DNA from: Elysia chlorotica
Taxonomy: Eukaryota > Mollusca > Gastropoda > Plakobranchidae
Assembly: GCA_003991915.1 (NCBI GenBank)
Contig: RQTK01000055.1
Location: forward strand, 606,059 to 670,058
Direction: 5' to 3'
DNA length: 64,000 nucleotides
Shown: positions 25,201 through 38,989 of the stretch, piece by piece
Layout: the number at the start of each line of letters is the position of its first letter
Numbering within the stretch: the stretch's first letter is position 1
The notes under the pieces: generated by a model
Databases searched by the model: none
Told to the model about the DNA's origin: nothing
Seen by the model: the letters and a program-made list of their open reading frames with translations, nothing else
Program-made: the position numbers and the translations under genes

Positions 25201-28200
25201 AATTCTGCTCAATGCGCATTACATCACAAGCAACCATGCACACGAAACAAAACGGAATCATCAGACCGCAAACACAACTAAATGTACAGCCAAATGTTTC
25301 TTCATCACTGCTTTCACTGGGACAGCACAATCACATACAGTGGAGAGCTCATAATTCAAATTGCTTGGGATTGGATCAAAACTTCAGAAGGAGACATAAT
25401 GAACCACAGAAGTGTTAAAAATGAAGAGAGTTATCTTATTTGCAGTGGAGAGCTCATAATTCAAACTGCTCGGAGTTGGATCAAAACTTCAGAAGGAGAC
25501 ATAATGAACCACAATAGTGTTAAAAATGAAGAGAGTTACCTTATTTGCAGTGGAGAGCTCATAATTCAAATTGCTTGGGGTTGGATCAAAACTTCACATT
25601 AAGAGGATTCAAATTACAGAAGGGGACATACCTGAACCACAAAAGTGTTAAAAATTGTAGAGAGTTACCTTATTTGAAAAACTGCACTTATTTTATGATA
25701 GTTTCCTATTGTTTTCTTTCTGTAGCGAACTTCAATTTTCTTTAAATGTATGTATCCCCAATAAAGAAAGAGATTTTGACAATAGCCAAAATTAGCATAA
25801 ATCAGCAATTTAAAAAAATTAAGAAAAAGTCAAAATATACAGTGTAAGCGTTAAGACTAGAGAGGGTATAAATAATTCAAGCCAGCTGTTGTTCATGCTC
25901 AGCTTGGGAAAGAAAAAAACATTGCATTGCTTTCTTGAATTCACTTTTCTTATCTTTATTTGCATGGTAAAATAGAAGAAGTATTTTGTAGTGGCTGAAT
26001 GAGGTACCAAAGTCAGGCTAAAGGTAACAATAGTCAACAATGTTAATCTCTAAAGAGTTTCAAGTATCAACTTGTGTTAAAAAAAAAAAGAAAAGTCGTA
26101 GTCAGTCATCAAAGTGATCAAATTTAGATGAAAAATTTGAAAGAAAATGTGCACAAATATGCTATTTTTTATGTATGGTTGGCGAAGTTGGTTCATGTGG
26201 ACATCCACTTAAGAAATGTCCTCCTTACTATGTTTATGTCACCAGATAACTGCGGTTTCCTGTAATTTTCTTGTTTTACTTTTTGTCTTCCTCTGCACAT
26301 CCTAGTTCTAAGGATTTTGGGATGTCATATTTGTAAATTTAGACTTACAGAGCCATGGAGTTGTAAAAAAAACTCCACGCCCAAGGGACATGAATATGTC
26401 ATTTGTTATCGTTATGCGTGTTACAAAACCTAATATATTGTGAATGGGACCCCAGAGTGGGTTACTCTGGACTTGGCTAGTCATGTTCTACTGACACTGA
26501 TCCAACTTGTAGGGAAAAACACAGCCAGTGAAAACTGGACAAATGTGTGTGTGGGAGTCGAACTAGCTCAAGTGGTAGAACTTTGGTAGGTCTGTGTTTC
26601 AAAATCAAAGATCGTTAAAAGTTCATTGGTCTGATTTCATGCCCTATCATTTGGGTCGGTGTTAGCATAATGTGATCAGTTGAGACATGAGTCCAGGTCC
26701 TGTCTTGTGTGTGGCAGCGCATAAAAATGATAGACATCAGTCATGGGACCCGACCACAATATAGCCTATATAGTGCTGATGTTGGACATTAACCAACCAA
26801 CCCAACTGAACCGCAGTCTCTGTTTCCACAGGTGACCCTCACCAAGCACACGAAGAACATGGGCAAGTTCAGCTCGGTGACCATCTCCACCGTGGACGAG
26901 GAGGAGGAGGAGCTCGAGGCGGTCAGTTTCAATAATAAGAATATTTAATAATAATTTATTGCATTTCTTTTGCGCATTTCCAAAATTGAAATTCTGCTCA
27001 ATGCGCATTACATCACAAGCAACCATGCACACGAAACAAAACGGAATCATCAGACCGCAAACACACACAAATGTGCAAACACAACTAAATGTACAGCCAA
27101 ATGTTTCTTCATCACTGTTTTCACTGGGACAGCACAATCATATACAGTGGACAGCTCGTAATTCAAACTGCTTAGGATTGGATCAAAACTTCAGATTAAG
27201 AGGATTCAAATCACAGAAAGGGACATACCTGAACCACAATAGTATTAAAAATTGTAGAGTTACCTTATTTGAAAAACTGCACTTATTTTATGATAGTTTC
27301 CTATTGTTTTCTTTCTGTAGCGAACTTCACCCAATCTTTCAAAGGCATGCGTTCATTGGATTCTGCTTGACAGATAGTGCTTAGTAATGCTTACAGGTGG
27401 TGTCAGCTTCGAGTCAAGAAAATCGAACCAGAAAGATTTCAGATTATGAATCTGATTTTAATTGAGCCAAAAAGCAAAAAATAGCCTATCCTCTTGCAAA
27501 GTTTGGTTTGGGAAATTCGAATTTTCAGGCTTCTTTTTGTGAGGTTTCCACTGTATCTCATACTTTTAAATATATAATAAGATATCTTTTGAGACTAAGG
27601 TGCTAAGAAAAGAATAGCAGTTTAATTAATTTCGGTTTTTATATTTCTGTTGTTCTATCAGCATGTTTGCTTGTGTCTCTATTTGTCCACAGAAAGAAAT
27701 AGCCGACTCCTACGCTGCAAATGCTAAAGTGATAGAGAAACAGCTGATGCGTAAGGGAATGAGCAAGCGCAAGTTATTAGAGCAGGTCAGATCCGTATCT
27801 TTTTTTCACATTAAAGTTAATCATAGTTCATTCTTGTCAATAATTTACATTTTTTACATCAAATTTCATTTTGCATACAGTACTTTAGTTATCAACATTT
27901 TATTTAATGATTGCGTGATGTTTATATTGCTCAATGTCATGACATATTAATGTTCAAAATATTTTCTTTTTTTGACCTTCTGTTTTTTACTAAGCTACTT
28001 TGAGTAAGACCACTTGATAAGATTTTCTAGTGTGGCACGACAGCCCCCCCCCCAATCTCAACGCACCCCTTTCCTTCTTCTGTTTTTTTTTTCAATAACG
28101 AGGGGTAAGTTAAGGTAAATGTTAATAAGAATTTTGAAGAAAAACCATAGTTAGGTAAAAAAGAAACAACGTATTTCAATTTCATACATAATTTTTTATC

Positions 28201-28265
28201 TTATTTTTCAGGCTGAGGAGGAGGCCAAGAAGATGCGACCTAAGGGAACGTTGATAGACAAATGA
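22241..28265 (+). CDS. STEEP1: STEEP1 (STING1 ER exit protein 1; CXorf56 family)
   Basis: In mammals this factor promotes exit of STING from the ER. Coding exons: 22241-22361, 22878-22992, 23655-23826, 25056-25145 (4a), 26832-26921 (4b), 27693-27785 and 28212-28265. All introns are GT-AG. With one copy of exon 4 the protein is 214 aa (human 222); with both it is 244. Diagnostic blocks are [25 protein letters not shown] (Cys31, Cys33), [16 protein letters not shown] (Cys91, Cys94; a probable metal site with the N-terminal cysteines), [19 protein letters not shown] (exon 4), [17 protein letters not shown] and the C-terminal KGTLIDK. Exons 4a and 4b encode identical 30-residue segments, so the gene can make the normal protein with either copy. 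No inactivating change was seen. Confidence 0.95.
24805..25030 (+). mobile_element. SINE copy in STEEP1 duplication unit 1
   Basis: Plus orientation: head (GAACTAGCTCAAGTGGTAGA, GGTCTGTGTTTCAAAATC), body (GGGTCGGTGTCAGCATAATG, CCTGTCTCGTGTGTAGCAGC, CAGTCTTGGGACCC) and tail (ATAGTGCTGATGTTGGACAT, then CCAACCAACCCAAC). Its tail ends only about 25 bases before the exon 4a acceptor. Confidence 0.85.
25056..25145 (+). CDS. STEEP1: STEEP1 exon 4, first copy (4a)
   Basis: 90 nt, phase 0 at both ends, acceptor CCACAG and donor GTCAGT. It encodes 30 residues from VTLTKHTKN to EEEEELEA. It differs from copy 4b at two positions, both synonymous (third base of leucine codons). Confidence 0.93.
25335..25650. 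repeat. 105-bp minisatellite, about three units, in STEEP1 intron
   Basis: GTGGAGAGCTCATAATTCAA recurs at about 25340, 25445 and 25551, a spacing of 105-106 bp, with a partial fourth boundary. The equivalent place in unit 2 (about 27147) has a single unit, so the array expanded or contracted after the duplication. Confidence 0.9.
26546..26806 (+). mobile_element. SINE copy in STEEP1 duplication unit 2
   Basis: Same insertion as 24805-25030, duplicated with the exon, so the SINE landed before the duplication. This copy has about 30 extra bases between head and body. Confidence 0.85.
26832..26921 (+). CDS. STEEP1: STEEP1 exon 4, second copy (4b)
   Basis: Identical in length, phase, splice sites and encoded residues to 4a. 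Including both copies would keep the frame and repeat the acidic 30-residue segment; skipping either gives the family-standard protein. The sequence does not show which form is made. Confidence 0.92.
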
Positions 28266-28970
28266 TCAAGAGTGTACGGCTTTGGGCTGAATGTGTGGTT
28301 GGCTGGAGAGTGGTCAGGCGTATGGTTTTGCATGTGTTTGATTCTCTGATTGAATTTTTATGGCTCTGTCTGAGTGTGAACATTCAAGTGACATGAAAAT
28401 TGTTTGGATCTGTGCGACTGTAAATCAAGGCCTATTATTAAGTGCATTGCTTTGTAAATATGATAATGTACAAAATACTGAATATATGACTAATTGTGTG
28501 TGCAGACTGTTTGATAGTTTATTTGACCATGACCATATCCACCTCAGGTGTAGAATAGCCTATCTCATTGCTGTAATACTACAGATTTAGAACGTTTCAG
28601 AATTGAGAAAGTGTGGAAAGGTATCCCATGTGGAAGGACATTGTACAGTCACTAGATATGTAATACATAAGTATTAAAGAAATCATGTGTGTGTGCTTGT
28701 TTCTGTGGGTGAGGAGGGATTGTAAAGATACTCCCAAGTATTGTATTTTGTATATAATGTGTACATTATCATACATTTGCATTTTTTACTTTTGAGTTTT
28801 TTGGTAACAAACCAATATTTATTGTTGTAAAAGTATGTATTTTATTAATTTTTAGCTCTTAAGATGTACTGGTATATAAAAAATGATTAAGATAATCAGT
28901 CTCATCGCATAGATTTAGTCTTGGATGATACATGTAGTAAATACAAGCTCACCTAGCTATAAAAAGGGGG
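28266..28970 (+). other. STEEP1 3' UTR
   Basis: Non-coding sequence after the STEEP1 stop. It likely extends to a poly(A) signal among several AT-rich candidates; GAATAAAACTC near 29240 is the clearest, which would place the next SINE inside the 3' UTR. Confidence 0.4.
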
Positions 28971-28974
28971 GTGG

Positions 28975-29163
28975 GGGTAGCCCTGGGGTAGAACACCGGC
29001 TTCCGACGCAGGAAGTCTGTGGTTTGAGCCCTGGCGATGTCGCCCCTGGTTGAGTTGGTGTCAGTTTAATGTGATCGGCTGATTCATTAGTCATGATATC
29101 GTCTACAATATATTCTATATAGTGCTGATTTTGGACGTTAACCAACTCAACAACAACAACAGC
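28975..29163 (+). mobile_element. SINE copy downstream of STEEP1
   Basis: Plus orientation with a clear tRNA-like head (GTAGCCCTGGGGTAGAACAC, B box GTTTGAGCCCTGG) and tail (ATATAGTGCTGATTTTGGAC, CCAACTCAACAACAACAAC). The middle part of the body is deleted compared with full copies. Confidence 0.85.
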
Positions 29164-29533
29164 TATAAAAGGACAGGCATTTTAGCCCCCAAAGTTATAA
29201 AGATTAGGAATGATCAAGATCACCTGTTTGTCTTGGCCTGAATAAAACTCTACTTATATTTTTTAAAACCTTTATTGTTTTATTTGCGTTTTATCCAAAT
29301 TGAAATCAGCTGTTTTTTTCTTTGTCTGTCTCTGTCTGCCTCAAAGGTTTAAGATTCAAAAGTCCTCAATCGTCCTTTACAGGCAATTCTTTTTTTTTTG
29401 TACTGCAACATTAATAACTCGTACATGTATTGTGTACTCGTAAAAAAATATGCAGAGAAAAAGTTAAACACGCACGGGTCATACACATAGCTTGTTAAAG
29501 GGTTTTACAGTTTATCTTTATTACAAAGAGCTG

Positions 29534-29546
29534 TCTGTGTGTGTGT

Positions 29547-29590
<44 letters not shown>

Positions 29591-29755
29591 ACACAAACAC
29601 ACACATTCTCAGGCACATAAACACATGATTGGTACATTTCTTAGCTAAAATAGGTATAACAGCTTTATAATAGTTTTACAGAATCGGTATTAAGGACTTT
29701 CAATCATTACGGTGTCATTATTGTAAATAAATCGTATGTCCAGATTTGTGGTCTT

Positions 29756-29800
<45 letters not shown>
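29534..29800. repeat. (GT)n and (CT)n microsatellites
   Basis: GT then CT array at about 29534-29588 and a second CT array at about 29755-29800, followed by CT-rich degenerate sequence to about 29880. Confidence 0.95.
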
Positions 29801-29804
<4 letters not shown>

Positions 29805-29879
29805 TCTAATCTCTACTCTCAATCTTACCCACTCTCTCTTTTCTCTTTCTTCTATCTCTTTCCTCCTCTCTCCCTCTAT

Positions 29880-30980
29880 CTATTATTCTTTCTTTGTTTC
29901 TTGTAGCCAGTATAACCTCATTTTCTAATCTACTCTGTTAGCGTTCACATAGAATCTCTCTCTCGTCTACCTTCAAAAGCAAGTTGGTCGTGTTGCTCTA
30001 CCATCACAGTATCATAGCACTGTGAATGTGGGATACTGAAATGCTGTATCTGTCAGGTATGAAACATCCCAAAACATGTAGTAGTACACACTTTGCTCAT
30101 TGTCACACTGAACAAACCATTTCGAATAAACTCGAATGACGAATGGCCAAGATCACAAAAATAGTACATAGCAGACAGAAATTACGAGAAATCGCGTTAA
30201 TGATTGATAAGGCTGCTGAAGTGTCACAGACGAAGAAGTGGGACGCGCGCGGCCATTATTAAAAGTCAGCAATGGAATACACGTGAAATGCAATGATGGA
30301 CGGAAACTGTGCCGTAGAGTTTCTCAAGTTGACTTTATGTCTGTAGAAACAGCAATGGACGCCATGACTTTGGATCATGGCATTGAAGTTTTGAGTGCTC
30401 GATTTCCCTTGTCTAGATCTCCCACAGTTGTACGATGCGTGGTAAGAATTTATTGACTACGTGTCGCTTCCGCAGCATAACATTTCATGGGGTGACAATG
30501 CTATTGCTAGTGACATTTCAAAGAGACATCGTACCGGTATCACAGCACTATGCGTAGTAATACTGTACAGATTTGAAATCCAATACACACTTTGTCATAT
30601 GTCAGAGATTGAACAAACTAGATTTGCAGTAAAGATGGGCAGCTTCAGAGTTTTCCCAAGTGTCTATCTGTGTGAGCAAAATGAATTCAATACATGTAGT
30701 GTCACCCGATGGAATGACGAAAAACTCGACATCTTCTCGTCCACTTTATGATTTGACCTGTCAGGCGCGCAACATGTGTGAGATAGTTCTGAAGGAGGCA
30801 CAGCACACAGTGCAAAACTAGACCTATTACTGAGATAGTACTGGCTTAACGTCTGCCTACTTTTATTTGGAGTTGTAATTAGTATGGCACAGTCCATGTA
30901 TGGTCTGACAACGTAACATTCCCTGGTGTGTTTATGAGGGGTAAACTCCCTAAATTCCCAAAGCCGCCGTTGACGTTGAG
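29880..30980. other. Spacer with unassigned open frame
   Basis: An open frame at 30238-30456 (72 aa) begins in a CpG-rich patch (GGGACGCGCGCGGCC), with a possible donor GTAAGA at about 30440, so it could be a first exon. I do not recognise the translation and found no downstream exon. A further open frame at 30461-30751 is also featureless. Confidence 0.3.
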
Positions 30981-30981
30981 T

Positions 30982-31256
30982 TGAGTGGGTCGCTTAGCGT
31001 CCTATGTCACATGAGCACTATATAGGCTATAGTGTGGACGAGCCCCAAGACTGACGTTTGACAATTTTTTAGTGTTACCATACACGAGACAGAGTGGGGA
31101 GACCTGGACACCTGTCTCAGATGGGCACATTATACTGACACCTACCAAACCAGTACGGGACGAAATCCGACAAATAGATTTTGTTTGATCATAGGTATCG
31201 AATCGCGGACCTCCCGATTGGGGGACCAACGCTCCACCACATGAGCCTGCTCACCA
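30982..31256 (-). mobile_element. SINE copy
   Basis: Minus orientation: tail GAGCACTATATAGGCTATAG, body GAGCCCCAAGACTGACG and ACACGAGACAG, CATTATACTGACACC, head ATCGAATCGCGGACCTCC and GGGGGACCAACGCTCCACCA. Confidence 0.85.
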
Positions 31257-31589
31257 TTGGTGTTATTCAAAGGCTGCCATTGATGATATGCCTGTTATTG
31301 CTACTGGGACTTGACATCACTGGTGTGCCTTCTCCACCCTGGAGTGTCTTCGCTGGTGTAAACCTTCTGTCTCTTGTTAAGATTTGTACAGTCAGCGTGC
31401 CGCCTCCACTGCCATTGGTATTTAATGTATAATGCCTGTTGTTGTTGTTGTTGCTGTTGCTTAGACTTTGCATCACTGGAGCGCGTTCTCTAATGTTCTA
31501 ACCCCTGTAGTGACTTCGCTGGTGTAACCCTCTGTCCCTTTCTGTCTGGAGTTGTGATTTGTACTGCAGATTCCATGTGTCGTCTTGGC

Positions 31590-31682
31590 AACGTGATACA
31601 CTGTACCGATCGTAGGTATCAGATCGCAGACCTCCTGAACGAGAGACGAACGCTCTACCATTTGAGCCAGTTCGCTACCAAC
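31590..31682 (-). repeat. SINE head inserted in the 157-bp satellite
   Basis: Only the tRNA-like part is present (GTAGGTATCAGATCGCAGAC, GAACGCTCTACCATTTGAGC in + order). It accounts for the one over-long satellite spacing. Confidence 0.7.
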
Positions 31683-32277
31683 TGCCATTGATGTAATGGT
31701 GTTATTTTTACTGAGACTTTAAATCCCTTAGAAGAATGGCTTCTCCCACCCCATGAAGTGTCTTTGCTGGTGTAAGTCTGTAACCTTCTGTCCTTTGCTA
31801 AGTGGAATTGTGGAGCACAATCCATTCTTACTGGGACTTTGCATCAGTGGAATACGCCTTGGAGTGTCTTCGCTGGTGTAACCGTCTAACCCTTGCTGTG
31901 TTGAGCTTTAATGCACAACCCACAAGTCGCGTCCATTGGCATTGCTATTATAGTGCCTGTTATTGTTACTGAGGCTTTTCATCACTGGGAAGCCTTCCAG
32001 TTCCATTTCCTTGAAAGTCTTCGCTAGTTTTAGAGCTAGTATTTGCTCCAGCGGTGTGGAGTGGTTTATAATGCGGAGTCCGCAAGTCGCCTCCACTGCC
32101 GATGATTTGTAATGTACGTTGTTACTGAGACTTTGAATCACTGGAACTCATTCTCCCTCCTTGAGAGTCTCCGCTAGTATTACTATTAGACTTTAACTTG
32201 TCTCCTGCTTTGTGGAGTGGTTTATAATGCAGAGTCCACAAGTCGCCTCCACTGCCGTAGATGTGTAATGTATGTTG

Positions 32278-35936
<3,659 letters not shown>

Positions 35937-36730
35937 TTCTCGCGGGGTTTATTTTCTATTTTCAGCACACAATCAATAAGAAAAAAACAACAACAACTCT
36001 CAGTATCATTGGGTTATCATTTTAATTTTTAAATATATCAGGAAGGTTTTCACTGTTATAAACCTTGTTCGCAAAAATACTGGTGTCGTCAATGTAGGTA
36101 GCCTGCATGTTATGGGTTTCGTGAATCCTTCAATATTCTTGATTATTCCATGAAGTTTACTTTATCCCAAGTTTATATTAAAGTTAAACGGTGACTGTCG
36201 AGTCAAAGAGAAAAAAACAACAACAACGAATGTGAATAGATTTCTTAAATAAACCAGAATTCAAAGCTTATTTAAAACAAGGTCTATCTTTTTTTTTTCT
36301 GTTCACAACACTGTGTAGGATTTGCATCAACAAGATTGTTGTCCACGTCAGTTTTTCCTGAGTAGGTCTATAAAGAGTCCGATCTAGCAATCCCTCGAAA
36401 TCAAATAATTATTTGGTCACGATCCACACACCAGGACTAATAATATAATTATGAATCCTTCAATTGAATTATTCTGTTCACGTTTACCATATTTCAAATC
36501 TACATGGTCCGAATTACGGTATTTCTGATGAATAAAAAAAGCTGCCATAAAGTTATTTAGTGTACCTTTTTTTTCACAATGATTTTAGATCCGTAAAATT
36601 TTGTTGCAAATCATATTTTTAAATTACAGTTATAGTCTAGTTCACCAGGTAAGTTCGTCAGGCAATGCAAACGTTTTCGTTCAAGTGTAACCACATCACT
36701 CCACGCACGTTCATGTATAACTAGACACCT
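35937..36730. other. PGAP2-A upstream region
   Basis: AT-rich, with no coding content. It should hold the promoter of PGAP2 copy A. Confidence 0.35.
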
Positions 36731-36740
36731 ATAGCAGAGC

Positions 36741-36888
36741 CGACGTGTAGCTTACTTGTAGCGGGTAGAGCTCCAGTGACGTCATCCGCTTGGGATTCCC
36801 CTGACCTAGTTTCTCCCTACCCGTCAGCTCTACACGCTACCGGTAAATTGGCCTGCGTGTAACGTTGTAGGAGGCCTTCTACACGTCG
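36741..36888. repeat. Nested inverted repeat
   Basis: Outer arms CGACGTGTAG (36741-36750) and CTACACGTCG (36879-36888); inner arms GTAGCGGGTAGAGCT (36758-36772) and AGCTCTACACGCTAC (36826-36840, one mismatch). It could be a small MITE remnant or a cruciform-forming element. Confidence 0.75.
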
Positions 36889-36931
36889 ACACTTTAAACG
36901 TGTTTTTAGCCACAATAAAGATTTGATTTTA

Positions 36932-37053
36932 AAATACGGAGGATATGAACCGCCCTCCCTCCCAGCCCGTTCATATCCTTTTATGTGACCATTTTATCGT
37001 TCAAGTTGACCTTTACACCACGTGACCTCTCTCGGTTCATATCCTCCGTATTT
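36932..37053. repeat. Short palindromic element with 21-bp perfect inverted ends
   Basis: AATACGGAGGATATGAACCG at 36933-36952 is perfectly mirrored at 37033-37052, extending by one A/T pair. A third partial copy in the inverted sense (CGTTCATATCCTTTTA) lies at about 36968. The total length of about 122 bp suits a tiny MITE. Confidence 0.85.
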
Positions 37054-37721
37054 CAATTAACTCGTCAGAACCATGGTGAAACCGGCACCTAGGTTTGTTT
37101 AACCATAAGTTACGAAGCATCAGTTGGGCACAGCGGCCATCAGCTCGGTATATTATGATACAGGCTATTAATTAGGCCACTCTGTCTCTGCGGAGGGGGG
37201 GGGGGGGGGGGGGGGGTATATTTTTGGCCTATGGCTTTCCCGTCGTGATTGTGCCCCCTTTTTTTTTAATTCTTACCCCTTTTTTAAACTTCAACTATTT
37301 ACGCCTTTTTAAATCATTTTATACATCATTTGTGACACTTCGGAATTCTTTTAAACAGAGGACTAGGCTTCAGATGCATTGGTCATAAAACATTAATTTA
37401 TGAAAATACGATTTTTTATGGAGTGCTTCGATTTAGCATTTAATTCCATAATGTGTCTCGTAAAACTAACGCCAGTTAATAGGTTGTCTTTTTACATTAC
37501 AATGAACGATAAATATTTAAAGTGTGTCTTAGAAACATTCAGTTCCTATCAAATACCCCGATAACTGGACTGATTGAGCGACGCCAAGCGCTTCAATATA
37601 AATATTCTTTATTTTACCTTGCTCTTTCTTCTATCAGTATAAGTTTTTAATATGCGCACACACACACACTGTCAGGGCCTCGATAAAACATTTAAAACGA
37701 AATCCCTGTGGAAAGCTAGCT
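37054..37721. other. Spacer with poly-G run
   Basis: A G-run of about 22 bases at 37195-37216 is the only notable feature; a (CA)n run of 12 bases lies near 37657. No gene was seen. Confidence 0.4.
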
Positions 37722-37965
37722 GCTGCATGTGGCAGAGCGTTTGGCATCTATTCGGATGGGCCCCGGTTTGATTCTACGATCTAGCAAATCAAATTTCTAT
37801 AATTTTGTCTGATTACGTCCCCTGCTGGTAGGTACGTCTTCAGTGTGATGTGAAACTAACTGAAAGGCTGAGACAAAGAGTGCTGGTATCCGCGCTACGT
37901 AGTCTGAGTGGCAGCACGTAAGTTGTCAGACATGAGTCTTGGGGCCCGTCGCTGTAGAAGGTCCT
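37722..37965 (+). mobile_element. SINE copy (old)
   Basis: Plus orientation: GGCAGAGCGTTTGGCATC head, CGGTTTGATTCTACGATC B-box area, GGCAGCACGTAAGTTGTCAG and GAGTCTTGGGGCCCGTCG body. The tail is lost. Confidence 0.75.
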
Positions 37966-38361
37966 CCTTTGAAACTTAGGAGACGTGAACTATGAGAGAG
38001 CTTCCCCGTCAGTTTAGAAGCACGATGTTATTCACGTGTGTTAATCGCACAGTATGAGGAAATCGGCGACGAATGACTAAATCTACCGTCATGTGTGTAT
38101 TGATATTATTAGACTTCGCACCTCGCTTCACGTATCTTTATAGAATATTAAATGTTGCCACATTTTGTGACTGATTGCCACCGAGGCTGAAAAATCAAGT
38201 GAGAGATTTACTCTTGTCAATGTATTGATTCGATTAAGACTGGTGTAATTAATTGGGTCTATAGGAGAGTCTACCTGAGGTTTAAAAAAATAAAAATAAA
38301 AACAGCAGTCATCGAAATAAATCATTCTATCAAGGACATAAGTGTTGTAACAACTCCAGGT

Positions 38362-38560
38362 GGGATTAGCCGCAAGTGGGTAGAGCGTGGGGTTCTCAAT
38401 CGGGCGGTATCAGGTTCGAACCCACAATCACGCAAATTTATTTGTCGATTTTGTTCCCAAGTGGTTGAGTTGGTCACAGTGCTATGTTTGTCCTCTCTGT
38501 GTTACAAGTTGTCAAACGTTAGTCTTGGGACCCGTGCACGATGTAGATTATGTAAATTAC
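38362..38560 (+). mobile_element. SINE copy (old)
   Basis: Plus orientation: AGCCGCAAGTGGGTAGAGCG head, CAGGTTCGAACCCACAATC B box, GTTGTCAAACGTTAGTCTTG and GGGACCCGTGCACGATGTAG body. Part of the body is deleted. Confidence 0.8.
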
Positions 38561-38634
38561 GCATTGCTACTGTGTCTTTACATCCCCAGAATGCTCATAA
38601 CCTCTAAAAATTGAAAGATTAGGCTCATGTTTAT

Positions 38635-38637
<3 letters not shown>

Positions 38638-38697
<60 letters not shown>

Positions 38698-38702
38698 TAG
38701 AT

Positions 38703-38757
<55 letters not shown>

Positions 38758-38904
38758 GAATGGAAATAGGAAATAGGAGCAGACAAGCAAACATATATGT
38801 TGAGAGAGAGAGAGAGGGGGTAGAGAGAGAAAGAGAGACAAGAGATAGAGAGAGTGTGTAAGAGATAAAGAGAGAAAGAGATACAAGAGATAGAGAGAGA
38901 AGAT

Positions 38905-38985
<81 letters not shown>
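38638..38985. repeat. (GA)n microsatellite, imperfect
   Basis: Long GA tract with interruptions (GATAGATA, GGGGGT, a unique 40-base patch at about 38758-38800). All open frames here are repeat artefacts. Confidence 0.97.
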
Positions 38986-38988
<3 letters not shown>

Positions 38989-38989
38989 T

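Larger units (their letters stand above)
23957..27336 (+). repeat. Intragenic tandem duplication of STEEP1 exon 4 and flanking introns
   Basis: Unit 1 (about 23957-25736) and unit 2 (about 25737-27336) both begin with TTTTCTTTAAATGTATGTAT and AATAAAGAAAGAG. Both contain the same SINE, exon 4 and intron, and both end near TTTCTGTAGCGAACTTCA. They look very similar throughout. Unit 1 is longer because it holds extra copies of a 105-bp minisatellite after the exon. Each unit includes a complete 3' and 5' splice site. Confidence 0.92.
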
